This document shows, piece by piece, positions 7,330 to 15,115 of a DNA stretch of 64,000 bases. The stretch covers positions 1 through 64,000 of the forward strand of contig JBGFRO010000041.1 in the NCBI GenBank assembly GCA_041695085.1. Reading direction: 5' to 3'. The notes beneath the pieces are model-generated. The model worked only from the letters and a program-made list of their open reading frames with translations, had not been told where the DNA came from and made no database searches. The position numbers and the translations under genes are program-made. Each line of letters starts with the position of its first letter. Position 1 is the stretch's first letter. Origin of the DNA: DYFT01 sp041695085. GTDB taxonomy: Bacteria > Bacteroidota > Ignavibacteria > UBA10030.

Positions 7330-10300
7330 TTACGTGATCGTGAAATAACGGGCTTCGGGATGATGGACAATAAGAGCGGACGTCGATTGCTCCGGCTCCA
7401 TCTGAAATTCAGACGTCAGCGAGACCCCGATGCGCTCCGGCCTCAGCAACTCGAATAACTTTGCCTGGTCTTCGAGGTTGGGACATGCCGGATAGCCGAA
7501 ACTGTAGCGTGACCCCTGGTATCCCTGGCTGAAGAGTTTCTTGATCTCTTTCGCGTCCTTTCCTGCGATCCCCAATTCTTCCCGAATCCTTTTGTGCCAC
7601 AGCTCCGCAAGTGCTTCCGCGGTCTCGACGCTGAGGCCGTGAAAATAGAGGTAATCTTTGTAGTGATTTCCCGCATACAGTGTCTTTGCGTGGTGCGACG
7701 CGGTATGTCCCACCGTCACGACGTGACACGCGAGGACATCGATCTTTCCAGAATCGACAGAGGCGAAGAAATCCGCAATGCAGAGATGCCGATCCCCCCG
7801 TTGTCTCGGAAATGAGAATCGGAGACGTTCACGCAGGTCTGAGTCGCTGATTGTGCCGGTTTCGGGGATTTCATACACGATGAGCTCATCTCCGTCCGAT
7901 TGACAAGGAAAGTACCCGTACACCACTTTCGGCTCGAGGAGCCGCTCCTTTTGCGCCTTCAGCTTCAACGCTTCCAAGTCGGGATAGATCTGCTCCTGCA
8001 ACACCCGCTCATATTCCTTCTGGGTCTGTCTGCCGCGAACAACCCTCCACTGGCCGCGAATCAGGGCCGTCTCATTAATGTATCGATACACCTCTTGCAG
8101 TGGAATATCATCGACCAGACGAGTTCCCCAGAAGGGAGGGAGAGGAATGGGAACATCGGTTCGTACTCGGGATCGTTGAGTGATGACTTCCACATCGGAC
8201 TCTGTTTCGGAAGCGGTGTGTTGTTCCTTCACCATCATTGCGATCTTCGCTTCCGAACCGGTAAGCATCTCCTCGCTGTTGGAATTCGACGCAGCTGGAA
8301 TCGAACCAACTGGAGCGCCACTTTTGATTGTCTCCATTAAACGGAGTCCGTCAAACGCGTCGTTCGCATAGTAGACGGCCCCCCGATAGACGGAGCGCAG
8401 GTTTTCCTCAACGTATCGACGTGTGAGCGCTGCCCCTCCGAGAATGACCGGAATGCGAAGGTCTCGTTCATTCATGACTTCGAGGTTCTCCTTCATCACC
8501 AGAGTCGATTTCACAAGTAATCCGCTCATCCCGATTGCGTCCGCCTGATGTTCCTCCGCGGCATGAAGCATCGTCTCGACAGGACATTTGATGCCGAGAT
8601 TGATCACGTTGTACCCGTTATTGGAGAGAATAATGTCGACCAGGTTCTTGCCGATATCATGCACGTCTCCCTTAACGGTGGCAATGACCATGGTCCCCTT
8701 CTGTGCTTCTTCTTTCTTCTCCATGAACGGTTGAAGGTACGCTACGGCTGCTTTCATAACTTCTGCCGACTGCAAAACGAAAGGAAGTTGCATTTGACCC
8801 GAGCCGAACAAATCTCCCACAACCTTCATTCCTTCAAGAAGAATATTGTTGATGATATCGAGAGCAGAGTATGTTCGAAGCGCCTCGTCCAGATCGGGCG
8901 TGAGTCCCACCTTGTCCCCCTCGATGATGCGATTTCTGAGCCGCTCTTCGACCGTACCCCCCTTCGATAGTTTTCTCACTGTGGTCGGTTGCTGTCCGGC
9001 ATAGTACGCCATAAGCTCAGTCAGCGGATCATAGACCACCCGCCGATGTTCCCCCTCCCCTTCGAAGCGCCGTTCATCAAAAATGAGCTGGCGGCACAGT
9101 TCCCTTCCACGTTCATCGATCTTGAACAACGGCATGATCTTCGAGGCGTGGACAATGGCCATGTCAAGTCCGGCCTCGACCGCAGAGTGAAGAAAGACGC
9201 TGTTGAGAGCGTGACGTGCGCGAGGGGACAATCCGAAGGAAATGTTGCTCACACCCAGAACGGTGTGAACTTCAGGGAATTCCTGCTTGATCAACCTGAT
9301 CGCATCGATCGTCTCGATGCCGGCTCGACGAAACTCTTCGTCTCCTGATCCCAATGTAAACGTCAGCGCGTCAAAGATCAGATCACGGGGATGCATTCCA
9401 TACCGGTTGACCACCAGGTCATAGATTCGTCGAGCAACCCGAAGCTTTGCCTCCGCCGTTTTCGCCATGCCGCTCTCATCAATGGTCAGGGCAATGACGG
9501 CTGCCCCGTACCGCTTGCAGAGCGGGACGATCTTCGCAATCCGCTCTTCGCCATCTTCCATATTGATCGAATTGACCACGGCTTTTCCGCCGATTCGCTG
9601 GAGTGCCACCTCAATGACGTTCGCTTCGGTCGAATCGATGACAAGCGGAATCTGAATCTGGGTGTTAAAGCGAGAAATTAATTCAGCCATGTCGCGCACT
9701 TCATCGCGTCCAACATAGGCAACGCAGACATCCAGCATATGTGCTTGCTCTCGTACCTGCTCGCGACCCATCGCCACCATCCCTTCCCAATCCTCTTTTG
9801 CGAGCAATTCACGGAACAGCTTGCTGCCGTTTGCATTCGTGCGCTCACCGATCAGCACAGGCGGCGGCGTAATGCGAAAGGGCGCCGTTTGATACAGACT
9901 CGATGCGCCCGGTACAAACTCGAATCTGCGTGGAACGACCGGCAGTCGACCCACCGCTTCAGCAAGTTGCCGGATATGTTCCTTCGTCGTCCCGCAGCAA
10001 CCGCCAACGATCTGGACGCCAAGGTCTTTCACGAAATGTGAGAGGTAGTGAACAAACTCCTCTGGCGAGAGATGGTAGTGCGCCTTGCCGCCGATATTTT
10101 CCGGCAAACCGGCATTGGGCATGACAAAGACAGGTTTTGGACTGGAAGAAGTAAGAACGCGCACGTGTTCAGACATTTCTTTGGGGCCCGTCGCACAGTT
10201 CATGCCGATCACGTCGATGTCGTACGGCTCAAGCGATGTGAGGGCTGCGGAAATTTCCGTCCCCAACAACATGGTCCCCATGGATTCGATGGTCACTGAG

Positions 10301-10869
10301 GCAACGATGGGCACGCGCTTGCGTGCGTCGACAAAGTAATCGAAAATGCCGCAGAGGGCCGCCTTCATTTGCAGGATATCCTGTGCCGTTTCGACGCAGA
10401 GAAGATCAACCCCGCCTTCGACGAGTCCCTTCGCCTGCACGTAATATGCTTGGGCCATTTCGCTGAACGAGATGTGCCCGAGCGAGGGAAGTCGTGTCGT
10501 TGGTCCCATCGACCCGGCTACGAATCGGGGATGACTGGCCGTCGAATAGTCCGCCGCAAGTCGTCGTGCAAGTTCAGCCGCGCGTCGATTGATCTCATAG
10601 GTTTGATCCTGTAAACCATATTCAGCGAGCACAATGGATGTCGCACCAAAAGAATTCGTTTCGGTGACATCCGCTCCCGCTTCAAGATAGTCGCGATGGA
10701 CCTGTTCGACGGCGCTCGGTTTCGAGATAACGAGATACTCGTTGCAACCGTTGAGCGACTCACCGCCAAAATCATCCGATGTCAGATTCTGGCTCTGCAG
10801 GTGCGTTCCCGTCGCACCGTCAAACACGATAATTTTCTCTTTGAGCAGATCGAGGAACGATTTGGACAT
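7330..10869 (-). CDS. metH: Cobalamin-dependent methionine synthase
   Basis: Transfers the methyl group of 5-methyltetrahydrofolate to homocysteine through methylcobalamin. All four modules are present in 1179 residues: homocysteine-binding barrel with zinc ligands in GMNCATG and GGCCGTT, pterin-binding barrel (about 340-610), B12 cap and Rossmann module with GDVHDIGKN (about 740), and the C-terminal reactivation domain with SRYSFGYPACPNLEDQ. The start is the ATG at 10869 (MSKSFLDLL); the frame reaches further upstream but that part is the riboswitch and terminator. The leader carries a SAM-II riboswitch and an intrinsic hairpin, so expression should fall when SAM is plentiful. gpmA follows after 32 bases. 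Confidence 0.97.
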   Translation of the reverse strand: MSKSFLDLLKEKIIVFDGATGTHLQSQNLTSDDFGGESLNGCNEYLVISKPSAVEQVHRDYLEAGADVTETNSFGATSIVLAEYGLQDQTYEINRRAAELARRLAADYSTASHPRFVAGSMGPTTRLPSLGHISFSEMAQAYYVQAKGLVEGGVDLLCVETAQDILQMKAALCGIFDYFVDARKRVPIVASVTIESMGTMLLGTEISAALTSLEPYDIDVIGMNCATGPKEMSEHVRVLTSSSPKPVFVMPNAGLPENIGGKAHYHLSPEEFVHYLSHFVKDLGVQIVGGCCGTTKEHIRQLAEAVGRLPVVPRRFEFVPGASSLYQTAPFRITPPPVLIGERTNANGSKLFRELLAKEDWEGMVAMGREQVREQAHMLDVCVAYVGRDEVRDMAELISRFNTQIQIPLVIDSTEANVIEVALQRIGGKAVVNSINMEDGEERIAKIVPLCKRYGAAVIALTIDESGMAKTAEAKLRVARRIYDLVVNRYGMHPRDLIFDALTFTLGSGDEEFRRAGIETIDAIRLIKQEFPEVHTVLGVSNISFGLSPRARHALNSVFLHSAVEAGLDMAIVHASKIMPLFKIDERGRELCRQLIFDERRFEGEGEHRRVVYDPLTELMAYYAGQQPTTVRKLSKGGTVEERLRNRIIEGDKVGLTPDLDEALRTYSALDIINNILLEGMKVVGDLFGSGQMQLPFVLQSAEVMKAAVAYLQPFMEKKEEAQKGTMVIATVKGDVHDIGKNLVDIILSNNGYNVINLGIKCPVETMLHAAEEHQADAIGMSGLLVKSTLVMKENLEVMNERDLRIPVILGGAALTRRYVEENLRSVYRGAVYYANDAFDGLRLMETIKSGAPVGSIPAASNSNSEEMLTGSEAKIAMMVKEQHTASETESDVEVITQRSRVRTDVPIPLPPFWGTRLVDDIPLQEVYRYINETALIRGQWRVVRGRQTQKEYERVLQEQIYPDLEALKLKAQKERLLEPKVVYGYFPCQSDGDELIVYEIPETGTISDSDLRERLRFSFPRQRGDRHLCIADFFASVDSGKIDVLACHVVTVGHTASHHAKTLYAGNHYKDYLYFHGLSVETAEALAELWHKRIREELGIAGKDAKEIKKLFSQGYQGSRYSFGYPACPNLEDQAKLFELLRPERIGVSLTSEFQMEPEQSTSALIVHHPEARYFTIT

Positions 10870-10896
10870 ACAGTCGAAATGAATTACCGATAGATG

Positions 10897-10933
10897 AAAA
10901 AAGAAACCCCGGTCGTGCCTGCGGCGCCGGGGT
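10897..10933 (-). terminator. Intrinsic terminator in the metH leader
   Basis: On the minus strand, ACCCCGG (10933-10927) pairs with CCGGGGT (10912-10906) across a 14-base loop and is followed at once by a T-rich run (10905-10897). It lies about 22 bases after the SAM-II motif and 28 bases before the metH ATG, so it is placed to attenuate metH transcription. Confidence 0.8.
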
Positions 10934-10954
10934 GTGAATTCTTCTTCCGAACGA

Positions 10955-11009
10955 CGCTTTAGCTCATTCTTTAACGTGGCGGGCAAGCTGTCGGTCAAAT
11001 CACCACGGG
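10955..11009 (-). ncRNA. SAM-II riboswitch (metA RNA motif) upstream of metH
   Basis: Read on the minus strand, the leader shows the SAM-II core: a P1 arm CGTGG (11007-11003), the conserved TGATTTGACCGA, GCTTGC, the returning CCACG (10979-10975), TTAAAG, then GAGCTAAAG. P1 is a perfect 5-bp helix. AGCTT (10989-10985) can pair with GAGCT (10965-10961) to make the pseudoknot that closes around S-adenosylmethionine. Known members control met genes in alphaproteobacteria and some Bacteroidetes. Here it sits directly before metH with a terminator downstream. Confidence 0.87.
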
Positions 11010-11012
11010 CAT

Positions 11013-11041
11013 AAAGTAACAACAATTGAACCGAAGTGCAA
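11013..11041 (-). promoter_or_regulatory. Putative metH promoter
   Basis: TTGCAC (11041-11036) and TACTTT (11018-11013) are spaced by exactly 17 bases on the minus strand. A start point 6-8 bases further on would fall around 11005-11007, at the very 5' end of the riboswitch P1 arm, so either P1 begins the transcript or the true start is a few bases upstream. Confidence 0.55.
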
Positions 11042-11047
11042 CCAGAG

Positions 11048-12076
11048 TCAGAGCGTGATCACGACCTTCCCAATATGCTCCCCCTCTTCTACAATACGAT
11101 GGGCTTCGCGTATCTCCTCGAAGGGCAAGACACGATCAATCACCGGTCTTAGTTTTCCCTGACGAACAAATTCCAGAATCCGCAACAGATCCCCTTTTCG
11201 GCCCATCGTCGAACCCAGTATCTGCAATTGCTTGTAGAAAATGTAACGCAAGTCGGTCACGGCGTCATATCCCGAGGTTGCACCGCACGTCACCAACTTC
11301 CCTCCCTTTGTCAGAGAGCGAATACTCTCGTCCCACACAGACTTCCCGACATGTTCGAAGACGATATCGACGCCCCGCTTTGCGGTAAGCCTCCGCACTT
11401 CCTGGACGATGCTTTGCCTTGAGGTAATGATGACTTCGTCAGCACCAAGTTGTCGCAAACGATCGGCCTTCACATCAGCACTTGTCGTTGCATAGACGTA
11501 CGCCCCGAAGAGCTTGGCGATCTGAATTCCCGCCGATCCAACGCCACTGCTTCCGCCAATGACGAGCACGTGATCTCCCGGTTGCACTTTGCCTTTGTCG
11601 ACAAGCATTTGCCAAGCCGTCAAAAAGACCAACGCAACTGCGGCGGCCGACTCAAAAGAGATTTCCTCACTCAGTCGTATGACGTTTCGAGATGGGACGC
11701 AAAGGTATTCGGCATCCGCGCCATCCCGATGTTCACCGATCAACTCATAATCTTTGCACAGATTGTCGTTCCCGTTCAGGCAGTGGAAGCAATGCCCGCA
11801 TGAGATGCCCTGAGCCACCACGACCCGATCTCCGGTCTGAACGTGTCGTACGGTAGCACCACACTCTGCCACCACGCCGGCGGCGTCAACTCCGGGAATC
11901 ATAGGCAGCGGGAATCGCACACCGGGCAATCCTTGTCGTACCCACAGATCGAGATGATTGATGGAGGTAGCTTTCACGCGGACGAGCACTTCATCGGCTC
12001 CAACGCGCGGCGTTTGAATTTCTTCAAATCGGAGCCTTTCGACGCCTCCGTGTTCGTGAATGCGAATGCATTTCAT
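11048..12076 (-). CDS. Zinc-binding alcohol dehydrogenase / quinone oxidoreductase family protein
   Basis: Medium-chain dehydrogenase/reductase of 342 residues. The N-terminal GroES-like domain contains the structural zinc motif CGHCFHCLNGNDNLC and a PGVDAAGVV segment; the Rossmann part contains VIGGSSGVGSAGIQ. The NAD(P)H-dependent substrate is not predictable. The start MKCIRIHEHGG at 12076 matches the family; an upstream in-frame ATG at 12148 would add 24 unconserved residues. It lies upstream of the metH leader and 91 bases downstream of the redoxin gene, on the same strand. Confidence 0.88.
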   Translation of the reverse strand: MKCIRIHEHGGVERLRFEEIQTPRVGADEVLVRVKATSINHLDLWVRQGLPGVRFPLPMIPGVDAAGVVAECGATVRHVQTGDRVVVAQGISCGHCFHCLNGNDNLCKDYELIGEHRDGADAEYLCVPSRNVIRLSEEISFESAAAVALVFLTAWQMLVDKGKVQPGDHVLVIGGSSGVGSAGIQIAKLFGAYVYATTSADVKADRLRQLGADEVIITSRQSIVQEVRRLTAKRGVDIVFEHVGKSVWDESIRSLTKGGKLVTCGATSGYDAVTDLRYIFYKQLQILGSTMGRKGDLLRILEFVRQGKLRPVIDRVLPFEEIREAHRIVEEGEHIGKVVITL

Positions 12077-12167
12077 TGAGAACGCGGCTTTCCCGCCGCC
12101 AGCATGGATTGGATCACAAAGGGGGATAGGCGAGCGAGGGACAGACAAGCAGGGCCCGCCGAATGGA

Positions 12168-13190
12168 TTAATTATTGGTAATCAGGTCCGGAATGACGGT
12201 TGTAACAAAACTAAACGAATAGAGCAACAAGAACGGAGAAGAAGTTTCGATCCGCAACGTATGGCCGCCGAACTCCTGATTGTGAACAAGATTGAAAAGG
12301 CGAGGTTCAGTAACACGCACAAAGCTCCGTCGGTGGGAATCGAACTGAACGTCGCTCCCTGCTGACGCCTCCGTAAGTGGATTGCCGTCCTGATAAATGT
12401 AAAGCTCGCTCGACGTTCGGTCTCTCGACTCCATCACGGCATTCACCCCCACCGCCTCGTAACGCAGCGTGGCATACCCTTCCTCTCCTTTCTCCCCATC
12501 GAACCTGATAAACTCCCGCTCATGGAACCACTTGCCGTGGAGATACAATCTTCCGTTGAGATAGAAACCTTGATCGACGTATTGGAGTGTCGATTCAGGA
12601 CTATATCCTTCCGGATTGCCTATGGTGCCGCGCAGATAGCCGGCTTGAATGTCTTGCGTTTGCCGATATCGCACTGAACCGGAGAGATCTGCGGCGCGTA
12701 GCGGTTCCATCAGTTCGGGCAACTCCCCGCGATAGCCCCCTTCGTTCAACAGCGCCTGGAGATTGCGCTCAAATCGGTCATACCCTCCATCGCCATAATG
12801 TGTGTATCGAATGAACCCGTCTTTATCAATAAGGTATCGCGTTGGCCATTCGCGCGCGCCAAACGATGACCAAATCAGCGCTTCATTGTCCATCACGATC
12901 GGATATTGAATACCGAGGTCGTGAAGCGAGCGTTCGACATGCTCTGGCTTCCGACCGAACTTGTACTCCGGCGTGTGGACCCCCACAACGAGGAACTCGA
13001 AGGGACGATATTTCCGCTGCCATTCCTTCAAATAAGGAAGTGCACGAACGCAGTTGGCGGAGCTGTAATTCCAAAAATCAACTGCCACTACGCTCCCTTT
13101 CATCGCCCGAAGAGATATCGGTTCAGAATTGAACCAGAAATCCCCGTACAGTTCAGGCACGCGAATCGATTTTGTGTCTAAACCAATCAT
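12168..13190 (-). CDS. Redoxin (DipZ C-terminal-like) with SxxC active site
   Basis: Thioredoxin-fold protein followed by a beta-rich domain, the arrangement of the C-terminal half of DipZ. The usual FWTYSCINC active site reads FWNYSSANC: Ser44 replaces the first cysteine, leaving only Cys47. The cis-proline loop is normal (WPTRYLIDKDGFIRYTHYGDGGY). There is no signal peptide or DsbD-like membrane part. Its last residues (VIPDLITNN) are encoded by a sequence resembling a REP palindrome, suggesting a recent change of the C-terminus. With a single cysteine it cannot act as a classical dithiol oxidoreductase; a monothiol or scaffold role is possible. Confidence 0.8.
   Translation of the reverse strand: MIGLDTKSIRVPELYGDFWFNSEPISLRAMKGSVVAVDFWNYSSANCVRALPYLKEWQRKYRPFEFLVVGVHTPEYKFGRKPEHVERSLHDLGIQYPIVMDNEALIWSSFGAREWPTRYLIDKDGFIRYTHYGDGGYDRFERNLQALLNEGGYRGELPELMEPLRAADLSGSVRYRQTQDIQAGYLRGTIGNPEGYSPESTLQYVDQGFYLNGRLYLHGKWFHEREFIRFDGEKGEEGYATLRYEAVGVNAVMESRDRTSSELYIYQDGNPLTEASAGSDVQFDSHRRSFVRVTEPRLFNLVHNQEFGGHTLRIETSSPFLLLYSFSFVTTVIPDLITNN
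12177..12199 (-). repeat. Partial REP-like sequence forming the 3' end of the redoxin gene
   Basis: Read on the minus strand, CCGTCATTCCGGACCTGATT resembles the start of the REP unit at 123-149 (CGTCATTCCGAACTTGTTT). The second half of the hairpin is missing. It is in frame with the redoxin and supplies the residues VIPDLI before the stop. Confidence 0.5.
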
Positions 13191-13234
13191 CGACGGTGAA
13201 TATATCTCATTGCCTAAGAAATTGCAACAGATCG

Positions 13235-13924
13235 CTACAGCTTAATTGATATACGAAGAAACTCAGTCCCGGAAGGAAAAGGAGATATCTGCATGAGATT
13301 TTTGTCTGAACGCCCCAATACCTTATCGGTCAGACGTCGAATGTCATCACGAAAACTCCACGTCAGAAAAGCCAGGCCTGTTCCCATCACAGCTCCTCCC
13401 AAGATATCGGAAGGATAATGTAATCCGAGATAGACCCTCGCACACGCCACAAAACTTGCCCAAGCAAAGCTTGGAATCCAGACTTCAGGTTTCGGCGAGT
13501 AAAGGCTTAGCGTCGTCGCTACGGTGAACGCCATGGCCGCATGTCCTGACGGAAACGAACCCCCTCCTGCAGACCAGACATGTTTGGCTTTAACGCCATC
13601 CAATACCTCGTATGGACGTCTCCGGTCGACGACCCCCTTGGTGCCCGTTACAACCAAAAAGGTCGCAGCCTGTGCCACGCCGAGGGTTATACCAAGGTCA
13701 AAGGACTCCTCCACATCCGAGGCATACCCGTAAAGTAGGAGACCTGCAGGAATGACAGCAAATGTCGGAAGACTTGTCTTATCGATGACCTCGAAGAAGC
13801 CGGTAGCGGGTGATTGGTGGGAATTAATTGACCTAAAGAGACGTACATCGAAATTCTCTCTCTCCTGTGAGAAGGAGAGAGAGACGAGCAAAGCTGTGAG
13901 CGGAAGAAAACGGAAGGGAATCAA
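13235..13924 (-). CDS. PAP2-family phosphatase with signal peptide
   Basis: Membrane-associated phosphatidic acid phosphatase/haloperoxidase superfamily member of 229 residues. The three catalytic motifs are complete: KGVVDRRRP (Lys96 to Pro104), PSGH (125-128) and ARVYLGLHYPSD (Arg163, His169, Asp173). An N-terminal signal sequence (about 1-19) and hydrophobic helices at 53-66, 77-94 and 150-166 place it at the envelope. Likely substrates are lipid phosphates or undecaprenyl pyrophosphate. It ends 44 bases before the redoxin gene and begins 18 bases after the lytic transglycosylase stop, so these may form one unit. Confidence 0.88.
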   Translation of the reverse strand: MIPFRFLPLTALLVSLSFSQERENFDVRLFRSINSHQSPATGFFEVIDKTSLPTFAVIPAGLLLYGYASDVEESFDLGITLGVAQAATFLVVTGTKGVVDRRRPYEVLDGVKAKHVWSAGGGSFPSGHAAMAFTVATTLSLYSPKPEVWIPSFAWASFVACARVYLGLHYPSDILGGAVMGTGLAFLTWSFRDDIRRLTDKVLGRSDKNLMQISPFPSGTEFLRISIKL

Positions 13925-13942
13925 TGAATCTTGATAAGATGG

Positions 13943-14701
13943 TTAGCGAAGGGCAAGGCGGTACTCTTCGTAGAAGTCTATTATGCTCTCGACATAGCCA
14001 ATCGGCTGGTTCCAATCACGAAAGAAGCCTGCACGGGGCTTTCCCGAGTCCCATATCTTCTGATGCAACGTGTAGTGCCTTTTTGAAAGCAATGGTAAGG
14101 CTGATTTCACAGCTTGCCACTGATTGGGGTCGTCGCCAAGGTAGCTGGCGATATCTTGAGCATCTAGGATCCTTGTCAGACCAGCGTTGTACGCTGCGAG
14201 TGTCAATCGCAGGCGATTCTCATGGTCCGCTTGCAAGAAGACGCGGTAAAGAGACCGGAGGTGGTAGATACCGGCCCTGATATTGTTATAAGGGCTCTCA
14301 GCCTCGTCAATTCCGAGCTTTTCAACCAATTCCAACTGAGTCGTTGGCATGATTTGCATCAGGCCAAATGCACCCCGATTGCTCATAGCCGTCGGGCGGA
14401 ACATCGATTCCCGCCTCATAACGGCGAGAACCAGTCGCCAGTCGAGTTCATACCTCTCAGAATACTTCTGGATGGCTGGCCCATATTGCCGAATTGACAG
14501 TTCCGTTAACGCATCTACCGGACTCTCCGTTTCGCTCAGCTCAACCTCGATAAGGTCTTGTGATTGTGAAATCTCCGTAGTAAGGGAGTGGGCTGCCACA
14601 GGCTTGTAGCAACCATAATTCAGAAATGAAAAAAAGCCAACAATTGCAAGCAATAATAGAGTTTTGAGTATTCTTTCCAAAATGTTCCTCAGGTTGTTCA
14701 T
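13943..14701 (-). CDS. Lytic transglycosylase (SLT domain), membrane-anchored
   Basis: Peptidoglycan-cleaving enzyme of 252 residues. The SLT catalytic Glu98 is in RRESMFRP, followed by SNRGAFGLMQIMPTT and LAAYNAG, the canonical three motifs of the Slt70/MltC-type fold. The N-terminal hydrophobic stretch (about 11-27) ends in NYGC (Cys31), an imperfect lipobox, so it is either a lipoprotein or a signal-anchored protein. The start is the ATG at 14701 with AAAGAGG just before it; a longer frame to 14761 would put charged residues before the signal. Confidence 0.88.
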   Translation of the reverse strand: MNNLRNILERILKTLLLLAIVGFFSFLNYGCYKPVAAHSLTTEISQSQDLIEVELSETESPVDALTELSIRQYGPAIQKYSERYELDWRLVLAVMRRESMFRPTAMSNRGAFGLMQIMPTTQLELVEKLGIDEAESPYNNIRAGIYHLRSLYRVFLQADHENRLRLTLAAYNAGLTRILDAQDIASYLGDDPNQWQAVKSALPLLSKRHYTLHQKIWDSGKPRAGFFRDWNQPIGYVESIIDFYEEYRLALR

Positions 14702-15115
14702 CCTCTTTAGACCCTCCCCCCTAAGCCACTCCGTCGTGCAATCACTACCGATCCAGCTCACCTTGCCTCCATCTCCCCTAAAGCTAAAGAAGCACTCGAC
14801 GGTGTTGACTCAGGATTCTTTTCCTTCGACTTCAAAAATCAACCTGAAACTACTACGATCCTTTCCTCCTATGCTTATAGCGAGATAACTTACAAAAACA
14901 GGAATTATTTTGATCGATTGCGTAGCCTAAGGTAAAGTCAGGTCACAGTTTACAACTTCTTATTCAAAAATGCGCTACAAAGATAGGCCAATTGGGAATA
15001 AGAATCAAGAAGTTAGTCTCGCACGCTTCAAAAAACATTAAAATTGACTAAAAAGCGGGCTTTTCGGTTGAGAGGGAAAAACAGTAATAATCGACCAGAT
15101 TTCGAACACAACGTC
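14702..15115. other. Non-coding spacer of 414 bases
   Basis: AT-richer than its surroundings, with no convincing gene. It should contain the promoter of the lytic transglycosylase/PAP2 pair near 14720-14800. A small AAAAG/CTTTT hairpin near 15047-15061, followed on the minus strand by a T-rich stretch, could end transcription of the M24 peptidase gene, but the stem is weak. Confidence 0.5.

Noticed and set aside
10870..11025. N-terminal extension of MetH by 52 codons
   Set aside because: This stretch is the SAM-II riboswitch and terminator; homologues begin at the ATG at 10869.
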